Shown: positions 11,571 to 23,060, counted from the first letter of the stretch. The stretch: DNA of 64,000 nt from Streptomyces zhihengii (GCF_016919245.1 NZ_JAFEJA010000001.1:5543501-5607500); one strand, 5' to 3'. Notes: a model not told the origin generated them from the sequence alone. A program made the numbers and translations.

Positions 11571-11825
11571 AATGTGGCGGTGGACGATGTGAGACATGTG
11601 CTGGTGCTCCCCGACCGGGACGCGGCCGAGGAAGTGGCCGAGACCCTCGGGGACCACTTCGACGTGCCGGACGAGCCCCGTCTGGTGCGGGACGCGCTCG
11701 CCGGTGAGGACGACGCCGAGGACGCCCAGTGGCTGGTGGTGGTCGAGGACCCGGACGGCCGGCTGGACGCGGTCGCGCTGGACGAGTACGTGGCGGGCTG
11801 GGACGGCTGGCGTGAGGCGCACTGA
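11538..11825 (+). CDS. Small acidic protein of unknown function
   Basis: Unrecognised family, probably conserved among streptomycetes. Starting at GTG 11538 it overlaps the acetyltransferase stop by GTGA, implying translational coupling, and has 95 residues. GTG 11574 is a plausible alternative (83 residues) that skips the duplicated segment. The conserved-looking core runs from VRHVLVLPDRDAAEEVAETL to the C-terminal GWDGWREAH. It is strongly acidic, with no membrane segment, signal peptide or cysteine pair. Codon use matches its neighbours. Confidence 0.72.
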   Translation: MTGRHGVTGRHNVAVDDVRHVLVLPDRDAAEEVAETLGDHFDVPDEPRLVRDALAGEDDAEDAQWLVVVEDPDGRLDAVALDEYVAGWDGWREAH

Positions 11826-11870
11826 CGTCCCGGGCGGGGCTGTCGGTGCCCCGTGGGATGCTTGACGGCG

Positions 11871-12857
11871 ATGGCCAGGAACAGTTCGACCGACGATCCG
11901 CTCGCCCCCGTCACCCTCGCCGTGGGCCAGGAGGACCTGCTGCTGGACCGTGCCGTGCAGCAGGTGGTGGCCGCCGCGCGGGCGGCCGACGCCGACACCG
12001 ACGTGCGCGACCTCACCGCCGATCAGCTCCAGCCGGGCACCCTCGCCGAGCTGACCAGTCCCTCGCTCTTCGCCGAGCGCAAGGTCGTGATCGTCCGCAA
12101 CGCGCAGGACCTGTCGGCCGACACCCTCAAGGACGTGAAGGCGTACCTCGGTTCGCCGGCGGAGGAGATCACCCTCGTCCTTCTGCACCCGGGCGGTGCC
12201 AAGGGCAAGGGGCTGCTGGACGCGGCCCGCAAGGCGGGTGCCCGGGAGGTCGCCTGCCCGAAGACCACCAAGCCGGCCGAGCGTCTGACGTTCGTACGGC
12301 AGGAGTTCAGGGCGCTCGGCAGATCGGCGACGCCCGAGGCCTGCCAGGCGCTGGTCGACGCGATCGGGAGCGATCTGCGGGAGCTGGCGAGCGCGGTCTC
12401 GCAGTTGACGGCCGACGTGGAGGGCACGATCGACGAGGAGGTCGTCGGCCGCTATTACACGGGGCGCGCGGAGGCGTCGAGCTTCACCATCGCCGACCGG
12501 GCCGTCGAGGGCCGGGCAGCCGAGGCGCTGGAGGCCCTGCGCTGGTCGCTGTCGACGGGCGTGGCCCCCGTGCTGATCACCAGTGCGCTCGCGCAGGGCG
12601 TGCGGTCCATCGGCAAGCTGCTCTCCGCACGGGGCGGCCGCCCCGCGGACCTGGCCCGTGAGCTGGGCATGCCGCCGTGGAAGATCGACCGGGTCCGGCA
12701 GCAGATGCGCGGCTGGTCGCCGGACGGCGTCGCCGTCGCGCTGCGCGCGGTCGCCGAGGCCGACGCGGGCGTCAAGGGCGCCGGCGACGACCCGGAGTAC
12801 GCCCTGGAGAAGGCGGTCGTGGCGATCGCCCGGGCCGCCCGCTCCCACCGCGGCTGA
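11871..12857 (+). CDS. holA: DNA polymerase III subunit delta
   Basis: The delta subunit opens the sliding clamp as part of the clamp-loader complex. 328 residues from ATG 11871, the usual length. The N-terminal AAA-like domain (VTLAVGQEDLLLDRAVQQVV) is followed by the lid domain and a C-terminal collar domain with the family-typical RGGRPADLARELGMPPWKIDRV and VKGAGDDPEYALEKAV segments. The in-frame ATG 11853 would add six residues. GATGCT at 11857-11862, eight bases before 11871, could be a leaderless -10. It converges with rpsT across a shared terminator. Confidence 0.95.
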   Translation: MARNSSTDDPLAPVTLAVGQEDLLLDRAVQQVVAAARAADADTDVRDLTADQLQPGTLAELTSPSLFAERKVVIVRNAQDLSADTLKDVKAYLGSPAEEITLVLLHPGGAKGKGLLDAARKAGAREVACPKTTKPAERLTFVRQEFRALGRSATPEACQALVDAIGSDLRELASAVSQLTADVEGTIDEEVVGRYYTGRAEASSFTIADRAVEGRAAEALEALRWSLSTGVAPVLITSALAQGVRSIGKLLSARGGRPADLARELGMPPWKIDRVRQQMRGWSPDGVAVALRAVAEADAGVKGAGDDPEYALEKAVVAIARAARSHRG

Positions 12858-12986
12858 GGCCCCCGGGTCGCCCCCACGAGGGGCCGGCACCACCTGGATC
12901 CCGGCCCTCCGCGCCCAAGCCCCGCTCGGGACCTCCGCCGCGGCGATCCCGACGCTCCCGAGACGGCGAAGGCCCCTAGGTACGGC

Positions 12987-13033
12987 GAAGGCCCCGGTGA
13001 CCGTCCTGGGGAAGGACGGCCATCGGGGCCTTC
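12987..13033. terminator. Bidirectional terminator between holA and rpsT
   Basis: GAAGGCCCCG (12987-12996) pairs with CGGGGCCTTC (13024-13033), and an inner CCGTCC/GGACGG stem closes a TGGGGAA loop. The hairpin can serve holA on plus and rpsT on minus. The rest of the holA-rpsT gap (12858-13152) holds nothing else recognisable except a partial copy of the left arm near 12965. Confidence 0.75.
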
Positions 13034-13152
13034 ACGTCGAGCTCGGTGCGCCGCACCCGCGTGGCGAACGCAGGCCGCGTGCGGCGCGAGGGGTGCCGTT
13101 CGGGAGCGGAAGAGAGGGCCCGCTGGATCCCTGGCGGCGATCAGTCGTGAGC

Positions 13153-13419
13153 TCAGCCCTGGAGGGTGGCGACCTTGGAGGCCAGTGCCGACTTCTTGTT
13201 GGCAGCGGCGTTCTTGTGGATGACACCCTTCGAGACGGCCTTGTCGAGCTGACGGGCCGCGGCGCGGGACGCCACGGTCGCCTTCTCGACGTCGCCGGCG
13301 GCGACGGCCTCGCGGGCCTTGCGGATCGCGGTCTTGAGGGACGACTTGACGGCCTTGTTGCGCAGGCGCGCCTTCTCGTTCGTCTTGTTCCGCTTGATCT
13401 GGGACTTGATGTTCGCCAC
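13153..13419 (-). CDS. rpsT: 30S ribosomal protein S20
   Basis: Small-subunit protein that binds 16S rRNA early in assembly. 88 residues, starting [21 protein letters not shown], the standard S20 N-terminus, rich in Lys, Arg and Ala. The start is GTG (complement of 13417-13419), preceded on the minus strand by AAAGG eight or so bases away. It is transcribed alone, divergent from lepA and convergent with holA. Confidence 0.98.
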   Translation of the reverse strand: MANIKSQIKRNKTNEKARLRNKAVKSSLKTAIRKAREAVAAGDVEKATVASRAAARQLDKAVSKGVIHKNAAANKKSALASKVATLQG

Positions 13420-13666
13420 GAAAGAGCCTTTTCAGGATCGATGATCTTCGAGTGTGCGCCTCTTCCCCGGGCCCGTCGGGCTCGGGAGGTCTGTCCAGAG
13501 AGGGAGGACACGAGACACAGCTGCTCAGGCTACCAGCCGTCCCTCCGGCGGCCCAAACCGGGCGCAGCCCCGTACGCGTGGGACGATGGAGCCTACGTAT
13601 CGATCCGACATCGACCCGAGGCGAGCCTCCACCGACCCGGCGTCTGCCACAGAATCAGGACCCTGC

Positions 13667-15529
13667 GTGCCCGCGACCCCTACCCACGTGCCCGAGCCGA
13701 GTCGTACCGACCCGGCGCTGATCCGCAACTTCTGCATCATCGCGCACATCGACCACGGCAAGTCCACCCTCGCCGACCGGATGCTCCAGCTGACCGGTGT
13801 GGTGGAGCAGCGGCAGATGCGTGCGCAGTACCTCGACCGCATGGACATCGAGCGCGAGCGCGGCATCACGATCAAGTCCCAGGCGGTCCGTCTGCCGTGG
13901 GCGCCCACCGAGGGTGAGGCCCAGGGCAGGACCCACATCCTCAACATGATCGACACCCCCGGGCACGTCGACTTCACGTACGAGGTGTCGCGGTCGCTGG
14001 CCGCCTGCGAGGGCACGGTCCTCCTGGTGGACGCGGCGCAGGGCATCGAGGCGCAGACCCTCGCCAACCTCTACCTGGCGATGGAGAACGACCTCACCAT
14101 CGTCCCCGTGCTCAACAAGATCGACCTGCCCGCGGCCCAGCCGGAGAAGTTCGCCGAGGAGCTGGCGAACCTGGTCGGCTGCGACCCGGACGACGTGCTG
14201 CGGGTCTCGGCGAAGACCGGTGTCGGCGTCGAGGCGCTGCTGGACCGCGTGGTCCGCGAGGTCCCGGCCCCGGTCGGTGTGGCGGACGCCCCCGCCCGCG
14301 CGATGATCTTCGACTCGGTCTACGACTCCTACCGCGGCGTGGTCACCTACGTCCGTGTCGTCGACGGCCAGCTCAACAAGCGCGAGCGCATCCGGATGAT
14401 GTCGACCGGCGCGACCCACGAGCTGCTGGAGATCGGCACCAACTCGCCCGAGATGCTCTCGGCCGACGGCCTGGGCGTCGGCGAGGTGGGCTACCTCATC
14501 ACCGGCGTGAAGGACGTCCGCCAGTCCAAGGTGGGTGACACGATCACCCAGCAGCACAAGGGCGCCACGGAGGCGCTCGGCGGTTACAAGGACCCGAAGC
14601 CGATGGTCTTCTCGGGCCTGTATCCGCTGGACGGCTCCGACTACCCCGAGCTGCGCGACGCCCTCGACAAGCTCCAGCTCAACGACGCGGCCCTGGTCTA
14701 CGAGCCGGAGACGTCGGCGGCCCTCGGCTTCGGCTTCCGGGTCGGCTTCCTCGGCCTGCTGCACCTGGACGTGATCCGCGAGCGCCTGGAGCGCGAGTTC
14801 GGCCTCGACCTGATCGCCACCGCCCCGAACGTGGTCTACCGCGTGACCATGGAGGACGGCACCGAGCACACGGTCACCAACCCGAGCGAGTTCCCCGAGG
14901 GCAAGATCGACGAGGTCCACGAGCCCGTCGTGCGGGCCACGATCCTCGCGCCGAGCGAGTTCATCGGCTCGATCATGGAGCTGTGCCAGACCCGTCGCGG
15001 CACCCTGCTCGGCATGGACTACCTGTCCGAGGACCGGGTCGAGATCCGCTACACGCTGCCGCTCGCGGAGATCGTCTTCGACTTCTTCGACCAGCTCAAG
15101 TCCAAGACCCGCGGCTACGCCTCGCTCGACTACGAGCCCACCGGCGAGCAGGCCTCCAGCCTGGTCAAGGTCGACATCCTGCTGCACGGCGACAAGGTGG
15201 ACGCGTTCTCCGCCATCACCCACAAGGACGCCGCGTACGCCTACGGTGTGCGGCTCGTCGCGAAGCTGCGCGAGCTCATCCCGCGGCAGGCGTTCGAGGT
15301 GCCCATCCAGGCGGCCATCGGCTCCCGGGTGATCGCCCGCGAGACGATCCGCGCGATCCGCAAGGACGTCCTCGCCAAGTGCTACGGCGGTGACATCTCC
15401 CGGAAGCGCAAGCTGCTGGAGAAGCAGAAGGAGGGCAAGAAGCGGATGAAGATGGTCGGCTCCGTCGAGGTGCCGCAGGAGGCCTTCATCGCCGTGCTCT
15501 CCAGTGACGAGGGCGGCAAGAAGAAGTAG
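13667..15529 (+). CDS. lepA: Elongation factor 4 (LepA)
   Basis: Ribosome-associated GTPase that back-translocates stalled ribosomes and influences initiation. 620 residues from GTG 13667 with AGGA at 13657-13660. GTPase motifs: AHIDHGKS (residues 26-33), RERGITI, DTPGH (96-100) and NKID (150-153). The beta-barrel, two alpha/beta domains ([20 protein letters not shown]) and the LepA-specific lysine-rich C-terminus ([19 protein letters not shown]) follow. The frame is open to 13454, but that extension overlaps the rpsT promoter region and is not family-like. Confidence 0.97.
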   Translation: MPATPTHVPEPSRTDPALIRNFCIIAHIDHGKSTLADRMLQLTGVVEQRQMRAQYLDRMDIERERGITIKSQAVRLPWAPTEGEAQGRTHILNMIDTPGHVDFTYEVSRSLAACEGTVLLVDAAQGIEAQTLANLYLAMENDLTIVPVLNKIDLPAAQPEKFAEELANLVGCDPDDVLRVSAKTGVGVEALLDRVVREVPAPVGVADAPARAMIFDSVYDSYRGVVTYVRVVDGQLNKRERIRMMSTGATHELLEIGTNSPEMLSADGLGVGEVGYLITGVKDVRQSKVGDTITQQHKGATEALGGYKDPKPMVFSGLYPLDGSDYPELRDALDKLQLNDAALVYEPETSAALGFGFRVGFLGLLHLDVIRERLEREFGLDLIATAPNVVYRVTMEDGTEHTVTNPSEFPEGKIDEVHEPVVRATILAPSEFIGSIMELCQTRRGTLLGMDYLSEDRVEIRYTLPLAEIVFDFFDQLKSKTRGYASLDYEPTGEQASSLVKVDILLHGDKVDAFSAITHKDAAYAYGVRLVAKLRELIPRQAFEVPIQAAIGSRVIARETIRAIRKDVLAKCYGGDISRKRKLLEKQKEGKKRMKMVGSVEVPQEAFIAVLSSDEGGKKK

Positions 15530-15534
15530 GGCCC

Positions 15535-15569
15535 GGCGCGCGGGCGGGCGGTCGTGCCGCCCGCGCGCC
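15535..15569 (+). terminator. lepA terminator hairpin 1
   Basis: A 13-bp perfect stem (15535-15547 with 15557-15569) and 9-nt loop start six bases after the lepA stop, without a T-tract. Confidence 0.65.
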
Positions 15570-15616
15570 GCCCGGCCGGCATCACCCCGGGGCGCGTCCG
15601 CGCGCCCGCCGAAGGT

Positions 15617-15652
15617 AAAGCGCTCGTCAAGGCCATGGCGGGCGCTTTTCCG
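15617..15652 (+). terminator. lepA terminator hairpin 2
   Basis: AAAGCGC (15617-15623) pairs with GCGCTTT (15642-15648), followed by TTCC. It may back up the first hairpin. Confidence 0.4.
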
Positions 15653-15858
15653 TGCCCCGGGAAGCCGAATCGTTACATGTACATGGCAATGAAACGTTAC
15701 TCCGATGGGCGGACCTGGGCTCCGTTCGTTATGAAGCGGCAGCACGCAGGCCCTTACGCGCCGCTCCCGAGCGCTCTACCCTGATCACGGCTCGATGGTT
15801 ACTCGCCAGTTAAACAACCAGCCAGTCGTGCAGTGCTGCCGCAGGCCCGGAGGACGTC
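15653..15858 (+). promoter_or_regulatory. Promoter region of the acyl-CoA ligase with inverted repeat
   Basis: This relatively AT-rich stretch contains an inverted repeat at 15797-15819 (GGTT-ACT-CGCC-AGT-TAAACAACC; arms ACT/AGT with flanking GGTT/AACC) that resembles a TetR-type operator. Two CGTTAC copies lie further upstream around 15670-15700. GGAGG at 15849-15853 is the ribosome-binding site for GTG 15859. Confidence 0.45.
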
Positions 15859-17748
<1,890 letters not shown>

Positions 17749-17767
17749 CCGCGCACACGGCCGGAGC

Positions 17768-17804
17768 GCCGGGGTCCGGAGGGGAGAGCCCTCCGGGCCC
17801 CGGC
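17768..17804 (+). terminator. Terminator after the acyl-CoA ligase
   Basis: A 16-bp stem with one G.T pair (17768-17783 with 17789-17804) and 5-nt loop, 19 bases after the stop. No T-tract. The rest of the 17749-18068 gap shows no gene; the leader of the next gene carries AGGAG at 18058-18062. Confidence 0.7.
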
Positions 17805-18068
17805 CTCGGCGTGCGGGGGGTCGCCAGGGCGCGCGTGCGAGCGCCCGGGCGGGCGGCGCGGGGCGGTCCGGGGAGTGCGTGCGAGCGGGCGCACGCCCCC
17901 CTCGGTGCGACACGGGGCCCGCTCGCGTGACATTCACGACACGCCTCCCGACCAGGCACGACCCGAAAGTCCTCGGCGAGTTCGGTGACTCCGTGCGTAT
18001 GAACGGGCTCGGTCTGTCACCCTGTCGGTGTCATAAGCGGCGCACACAGCACCGACCAGGAGCCGCAC

Positions 18069-20045
18069 GTGAGGTCCATTCCGTTGCAGCGAGACACCGG
18101 AAACCGCCCGTCACCCATGTCCCCGGGGTGGTCGGAGCCGGGGGAGCACGGGGTACGGGTCTGCCTCCCGGGAAACCTGCTGGCACCCGCCACCGCCCGG
18201 CGGCTCGTCCGCGCGGCCGTCGCCGACTGGATCCTGCTGGGCGTGCTCGACGCGTGCGCCCGCTGCCGCGGACGCGGCGGCTGCCCGCCCGGCGCGCCCT
18301 GCGCCGAGCGGATGGCCGACGACGCGGCCCTGGTCGCCGGTGAGCTGGTCACCAACGCCGTCGTCCACGCGGGCACGGCGGCCGAGCTGCTCTGCCGCTA
18401 CGACGGCCCCGAGGGCGACGAGCCGGCCGCCCTGGTCGTCGAGGTCTGCGACCACCACCCGGACCGGCCCGTGCACAGCCACCCGCACGGCTCCGAGCAG
18501 TCCGGGACCCCGGACTACGGACGCGGCCTCCATCTCGTGGCCGCCGTCGCCGAGCGGTGGGGCGTGACCTACCGCGCCGCCCTGAAGTCGGTCTGGGCGC
18601 GGATCCCCCTCGACGGACGGGGCAGCCGCCCGCGTCCCGGGGCCGCGGCGGCCGAGGGGCCGGTGACCGACGGCGCCGGGGCGCGCGACCTCCCGCCGGG
18701 CCGCGACGAGTGGGACTGGCTGGCCCGCGGCGGCGCCGCGTCCTTCCTCGCCGAGGCGTCCGACCTGCTGGCCGGCCAGCTCGACGAGGACATGGTCGCG
18801 GCCCTCGCCGGCCAGTTGCTCGTCCCGCGGCTCGCCGACTGGTGCGCCGTGTGGCTCGATGACGAGGGCGGCCACCACGGATCGCGCGCGGGCGGCCGCT
18901 CCCTGCCCGCGCCCCGGCTCGCGGGCGTCTGGCACCGGGACGAGGCCAGGGCCGAGCAGCTCACCGAGGCCTTCGGCGGGGAGCCGCCCAAGCCGCCCGA
19001 ACCGGGCGCCGGCGGCCCCCAGCCCGTCCCCTGGCCCGCCGGCGACGGCACGGAGGCGTCCTCCGGCGCGGCACTGGCGTACCGGCTGGCCGTCGGCTCC
19101 CGCTCGCTCGGCGTCCTGGTCGCCGGGCGGACGGGCGCGGTCCGGCTGCCCGAGGAGGTGACCGCCCTCGTCGAGGACTTCACCCGGCGGGTGGCCCTCG
19201 CCGTCAGCGCGGCCCGCGAGTACACCCGGCAGGCGACCATCAGCAAGGTCCTCCAGCGCGGCCTGCTGCCCAGCAAGGTGGGCAGCATCCCCGGCGTGGA
19301 CACCTGCCTGGTGTACGAACCGAGCGGGGACGGCGTCGTCGGCGGCGACTTCTACGACGTCTTCCAGGCCGGTTCCTCCGGCCGCTGGTGCTTCGTCCTC
19401 GGCGACGTCCAGGGCAGCGGCCCCGAGGCCGCCGTGGTGACCGGGCTGGCCCGTCCGTGGCTGAGGCTGCTCGCCCGCGAGGGCTACCAGGTGGGCGAGG
19501 TGCTGGACCGGCTCAACGGCCTCCTGCTGGACGACGCGGTGGAGGCGGCCGAGGCGGCCGCGCTCTACGCGACGGGCGGCGCGCACGGCCCCGGGCTCCC
19601 CGACGGCCACCACTCCCGCTTCCTGTCCCTGCTGTACGGCGAGGTCGTCCCCGCCCCCGAGGGCACCGCGGGCGGTGCCCGCGTCACCCTGGCGAGCGCC
19701 GGGCACCCGCTGCCCCTGCTGCTGCGTCCCGACGGCACGGTCGCCCCCGTCGCCGAGCCCCAGCTGCTGCTCGGAGTCGTGGACGACGTGGCGTACCGCA
19801 GCACCACCTTCGACCTGGGGCCCGGCGACACCCTGCTGTGCGTCACCGACGGGGTCACCGAGCGGCGTTCGGGGGCGCGGATGTTCGACGACGAGGACGG
19901 GCTGGCCGAGGTCCTGGCCGGGTGCGCGGGGCTGCCCGCGCAGGGCGTCACGGACCGGATCAGGGCGGCGGTGCACGCGTTCGCCCAGACCCCGCCCGGC
20001 GACGACCTGGCCCTGCTGGTCCTCCAGGCGCGGACCGCCCGCTGA
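18069..20045 (+). CDS. Anti-sigma-factor-kinase/SpoIIE phosphatase fusion regulator
   Basis: 658 residues from GTG 18069 (AGGAG six bases upstream). The N-terminal third is a GHKL ATPase of the RsbW/SpoIIAB type, with the N-box AGELVTNAVVHAG and the G-box DYGRGLHLVAAVAERWG. A GAF-like middle region (about residues 210-390) follows. The C-terminal third is a PP2C/SpoIIE phosphatase with GGDFYDVF, GDVQGSGPEAAVVTGLAR, CVTDGVTERR and PGDDLALLVL, so metal-binding aspartates are retained. Such proteins phosphorylate and dephosphorylate anti-sigma-factor antagonists in partner switching. No antagonist gene is adjacent, so its target is unknown. Confidence 0.88.
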   Translation: MRSIPLQRDTGNRPSPMSPGWSEPGEHGVRVCLPGNLLAPATARRLVRAAVADWILLGVLDACARCRGRGGCPPGAPCAERMADDAALVAGELVTNAVVHAGTAAELLCRYDGPEGDEPAALVVEVCDHHPDRPVHSHPHGSEQSGTPDYGRGLHLVAAVAERWGVTYRAALKSVWARIPLDGRGSRPRPGAAAAEGPVTDGAGARDLPPGRDEWDWLARGGAASFLAEASDLLAGQLDEDMVAALAGQLLVPRLADWCAVWLDDEGGHHGSRAGGRSLPAPRLAGVWHRDEARAEQLTEAFGGEPPKPPEPGAGGPQPVPWPAGDGTEASSGAALAYRLAVGSRSLGVLVAGRTGAVRLPEEVTALVEDFTRRVALAVSAAREYTRQATISKVLQRGLLPSKVGSIPGVDTCLVYEPSGDGVVGGDFYDVFQAGSSGRWCFVLGDVQGSGPEAAVVTGLARPWLRLLAREGYQVGEVLDRLNGLLLDDAVEAAEAAALYATGGAHGPGLPDGHHSRFLSLLYGEVVPAPEGTAGGARVTLASAGHPLPLLLRPDGTVAPVAEPQLLLGVVDDVAYRSTTFDLGPGDTLLCVTDGVTERRSGARMFDDEDGLAEVLAGCAGLPAQGVTDRIRAAVHAFAQTPPGDDLALLVLQARTAR

Positions 20046-20061
20046 CCGCCCCCGGGGGCCG

Positions 20062-20085
20062 GCGCCGGGGGCCGGTCCCCGGCGC
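20062..20085 (+). terminator. Hairpin after the SpoIIE-type regulator
   Basis: GCGCCGGGG (20062-20070) pairs with CCCCGGCGC (20077-20085) around a 6-nt loop, 17 bases after the stop. No T-tract. Confidence 0.45.
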
Positions 20086-20122
20086 GGCGGGGGCGCGCCG
20101 GGAGTGACGGACAATGGGGGGC

Positions 20123-21355
20123 ATGCCTTCCGTACTGCCCGACGGCGAGCCCGTGCCCGACGACGGGTCGCTTCCCGCGTCCGCCCTCGACGGCGCCGGT
20201 GAGCGGCCGCTCGCCTTCTATCTGCACGTGCCCTACTGCGCGACCCGCTGCGGCTACTGCGACTTCAACACCTACACCGCCACCGAGCTGCGCGGCTCCG
20301 GCGGGGTGCTCGCCTCGCGGGACAACTACGCGGACACCCTCGCCGACGAGGTCCGCCTGGCCCGCAAGGTGCTGGGCGACGACCCCCGCCCGGTGCGCAC
20401 GGTGTTCGTCGGCGGCGGCACGCCGACCCTGCTGGCAGCGGGCGACCTGGTGCGCATGCTGGACGCCGTGCGGCAGGAGTTCGGCCTCGCCGACGACGCG
20501 GAGATCACCACGGAGGCCAATCCGGAGTCGGTCGACCCCGCCTATCTGGCCGAGCTCCGGGCGGGCGGCTTCAACCGGATCTCGTTCGGCATGCAGAGCG
20601 CCCGGCAGCACGTGCTGAAGGTGCTGGACCGCACCCACACCCCGGGCAGGCCCGAGGCGTGCGTGGCCGAGGCCCGCGCCGCCGGCTTCGACCACGTCAA
20701 CCTCGACCTGATCTACGGCACCCCGGGGGAGAGCGACGACGACTGGCGGGCGTCCCTGAGCGCGGCCGTCGGGGCGGGCCCGGACCATGTGTCGGCGTAC
20801 GCCCTCATCGTGGAGGAGGGCACCGGGCTGGCGCGCCGCATCCGGCGCGGCGAGGTCCCGATGACCGACGACGACGTCCACGCCGACCGCTATCTGATCG
20901 CCGACGAGATGCTCGGCGCGGCCGGCTTCGACTGGTACGAGGTCTCCAACTGGGCCACCTCCGACGCCGGCCGCTGCCTGCACAACGAGCTGTACTGGCG
21001 CGGCGCGGACTGGTGGGGCGCCGGCCCCGGGGCGCACAGCCATGTCGGCGGCGTGCGCTGGTGGAACGTCAAGCACCCCGGCGCCTACGCGGCCGCCCTC
21101 GCCGCCGGCCGCTCGCCCGGCGCGGGACGCGAACTGCTGACGGACGAGGACCGCCGGGTCGAGCGGGTGCTGCTGGAGCTGCGGCTGCGCGAGGGCGTGC
21201 CGCTGTCGCTGCTGCACGAGGCGGGCCTGGCCGCCGCCGGGCAGGCGCTGCGCGACGGCCTGCTGGAGCCGGAGCCGTACGCGGCGGGCCGTGCGGTGCT
21301 GACCCTGCGGGGGCGGCTGCTGGCGGACGCGGTCGTCCGGGACCTCGTCGACTGA
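20123..21355 (+). CDS. hemW: HemW-type radical SAM protein (coproporphyrinogen III oxidase family)
   Basis: Radical SAM protein of the HemN/HemW family. HemW is regarded as a heme chaperone rather than a coproporphyrinogen dehydrogenase. 410 residues from ATG 20123. The iron-sulfur motif is Cys39-Cys43-Cys46 in PYCATRCGYCDF, without the extra HemN-specific cysteine. FVGGGTPTLL, ITTEANPESV and NRISFGMQSA are family-typical. ATG 20114 is an in-frame alternative with GGAG nine bases upstream; 20123 is preferred because GACAAT (20110-20115) lies seven bases before it. Gene order hemW upstream of hrcA-dnaJ is common in Gram-positive bacteria. Confidence 0.94.
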   Translation: MPSVLPDGEPVPDDGSLPASALDGAGERPLAFYLHVPYCATRCGYCDFNTYTATELRGSGGVLASRDNYADTLADEVRLARKVLGDDPRPVRTVFVGGGTPTLLAAGDLVRMLDAVRQEFGLADDAEITTEANPESVDPAYLAELRAGGFNRISFGMQSARQHVLKVLDRTHTPGRPEACVAEARAAGFDHVNLDLIYGTPGESDDDWRASLSAAVGAGPDHVSAYALIVEEGTGLARRIRRGEVPMTDDDVHADRYLIADEMLGAAGFDWYEVSNWATSDAGRCLHNELYWRGADWWGAGPGAHSHVGGVRWWNVKHPGAYAAALAAGRSPGAGRELLTDEDRRVERVLLELRLREGVPLSLLHEAGLAAAGQALRDGLLEPEPYAAGRAVLTLRGRLLADAVVRDLVD

Positions 21356-21418
21356 CCGCCGTCCCGGTGCCGCGCGCCCCGGGGGGAGGGGCTCAGCCGC
21401 CCCGCCCCGGGGGAGGGC

Positions 21419-22228
21419 TCAGCCGCCCGGCTCGGTGACGAAGTCGATCAGTTCCTCCACCCGCCCCAGCAGCGCCGGTTCCAGGTCCTTGTAGGAGTGG
21501 ACCTTCGACAGGATGTGCTGCCAGACGGCGCCGGTGTTCTCCGGCCAGCCCAGGGCGCGGCAGACGCCCGTCTTCCAGTCCTGGCCCCGGGGCACCGACG
21601 GCCAGGCGGGGATGCCGACCGAGGACGGCTTCACCGCCTCCCACACGTCGATGTACGGATGGCCGACGACCAGCACATGGGGGTCCCGCACGGAGGCGGC
21701 GATCCGGGACTCCTTCGACCCGGTGACCAGATGGTCCACCAGCACCCCGAGACGGGCGTCCGGGCCGGGCCCGAAGGACCCGACGATCGCCGGCAGGTCG
21801 TCGACGCCCTCCAGGTACTCCACGACCACGCCCTCGATGCGCAGGTCGTCGCCCCAGACGCGCTCGACCAGTTCGGCGTCGTGGCGGCCCTCCACGTAGA
21901 TGCGGCCCGCGCGGGCGACACGGGCGCGGGCGCCGGGGACGGCCACCGAGCCCGAGGCCGTCCGGGAGGGCCGCGCGGGGGCGCCCGCCGGGGGCCGCAC
22001 CAGGGTGACGGTCCTGCCCTCCAGCAGGAAGCCGGCCGGCTCCATCGGGAAGACCCGGCGCTTGCCGAAGCGGTCCTCCAGGGTGACGGTCCCGGCCTCG
22101 AAGCCGGTCACCGCCCCGCAGAAGCCGGTCGACACCTCCTCGACCACCAGATCCGGCTCCGCCGGGACCTCGGGGACGGGGGCCCGCCGCTTCCAGGGGG
22201 GCGTCAGATCAGGGCTGTAGCTGCGCAT
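21419..22228 (-). CDS. DUF3097 domain protein
   Basis: 269 residues. I recognise it as the actinobacterial DUF3097 family, whose function is unknown. The N-terminal half resembles a small beta-barrel (GFCGAVTGFEAGTVTLEDRFGKRRVFPM), and the C-terminal half has a Toprim-like feel (RIYVEGRHDAELVERVWGDDLR; VLVDHLVTGSKESRIA; HVLVVGHPYIDVWEAV), with acidic residues placed as in nucleic-acid enzymes. The Toprim link is an inference from motifs. The gene is convergent with hemW and follows the MBL-fold gene on the minus strand. Confidence 0.88.
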   Translation of the reverse strand: MRSYSPDLTPPWKRRAPVPEVPAEPDLVVEEVSTGFCGAVTGFEAGTVTLEDRFGKRRVFPMEPAGFLLEGRTVTLVRPPAGAPARPSRTASGSVAVPGARARVARAGRIYVEGRHDAELVERVWGDDLRIEGVVVEYLEGVDDLPAIVGSFGPGPDARLGVLVDHLVTGSKESRIAASVRDPHVLVVGHPYIDVWEAVKPSSVGIPAWPSVPRGQDWKTGVCRALGWPENTGAVWQHILSKVHSYKDLEPALLGRVEELIDFVTEPGG

Positions 22229-22255
22229 ATCGGATGACCATACGGGCCGGACGTC

Positions 22256-22975
22256 CTACGACACGCCGAAACGCGCCGCCAGTTCACCGCGCTGACGGCG
22301 GACGAACTCCGCGTCCACGACAGCCCCGTGACCCGGTACGTACCGCGCGTCCGGGCCGCCGAGGGCGAGCAGCCGGTCGAGCGCGGCGGGCCAGCGGGCG
22401 CCGATCGCGTCGGGCCCGGCCTGGGGCTCGCCGGACTCCTCCACCAGATCTCCGCAGAACACCACGTCCGGCGTGCCGGGCACCAGCAGGGCCAGGTCGT
22501 GGCCGGTGTGGCCGGGGCCCGCGTCGGCGAGCACCGCCTGCCGGCCGCCCAGGTCGATCGCGCACTCGCCGGTCACCGCGTGGTGCGGCACGACCAGCAC
22601 GTCCGCCGCCTCGGCGGCCTCCCCGGGCGCCACCCCGTGGCGCACGGCGTCCTGCCGGAGGGCGTCGCCCCCCCGCCGCAGCAGCCCGTCCAGGCCCACC
22701 GCCCCGTAGACCTCGGCCCCCGCGAAGGCGGCCGTGCCGAGGACGTGGTCGAAGTGGGGGTGGCTGAGTGCGACATGTGTCACTCGGCGGCCCAGCAGCG
22801 CCTGCACCTCGGCCCGGATCGCGGCGCCCTCGCGGATGGTGGAACCCGTGTCCCAGAGCAGCACCGCGTCCTCGCCGGCGACCAGGCCGACGGTCGCGTC
22901 CCAGGTGGGCAGCCTGCGGCGGCCGACGCCGTCCGCCAGCCGTTCCCAGCCGAAGTCTTCCCAAGCGACGTCCAT
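22256..22975 (-). CDS. MBL-fold metallohydrolase
   Basis: 239 residues from ATG (complement of 22973-22975). The metallo-beta-lactamase motif SHPHFDHV supplies HxHxDH; DAGPGHTGHDLAL gives the next metal histidine, FCGDLVEESG the bridging aspartate, and YVPGHGAVVD the last histidine. Substrate cannot be predicted. The frame continues upstream into the hrcA region, but that part is not protein-like. Probably co-transcribed with the DUF3097 gene 27 bp downstream; divergent from hrcA. Confidence 0.9.
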   Translation of the reverse strand: MDVAWEDFGWERLADGVGRRRLPTWDATVGLVAGEDAVLLWDTGSTIREGAAIRAEVQALLGRRVTHVALSHPHFDHVLGTAAFAGAEVYGAVGLDGLLRRGGDALRQDAVRHGVAPGEAAEAADVLVVPHHAVTGECAIDLGGRQAVLADAGPGHTGHDLALLVPGTPDVVFCGDLVEESGEPQAGPDAIGARWPAALDRLLALGGPDARYVPGHGAVVDAEFVRRQRGELAARFGVS

Positions 22976-23060
22976 GGGCGCGACGCTATCCGCATCCGCC
23001 CGCCGGGCGTCGGCCGGGACGCCGGGGCGGCCCGTCGCGCCGACCCGGTGGTCGGTCACC

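Noticed and set aside
13454..13666. Longer LepA starting at 13454
   Set aside because: The extra 71 residues do not resemble LepA and cover the rpsT/lepA promoter region; GTG 13667 has a proper Shine-Dalgarno.
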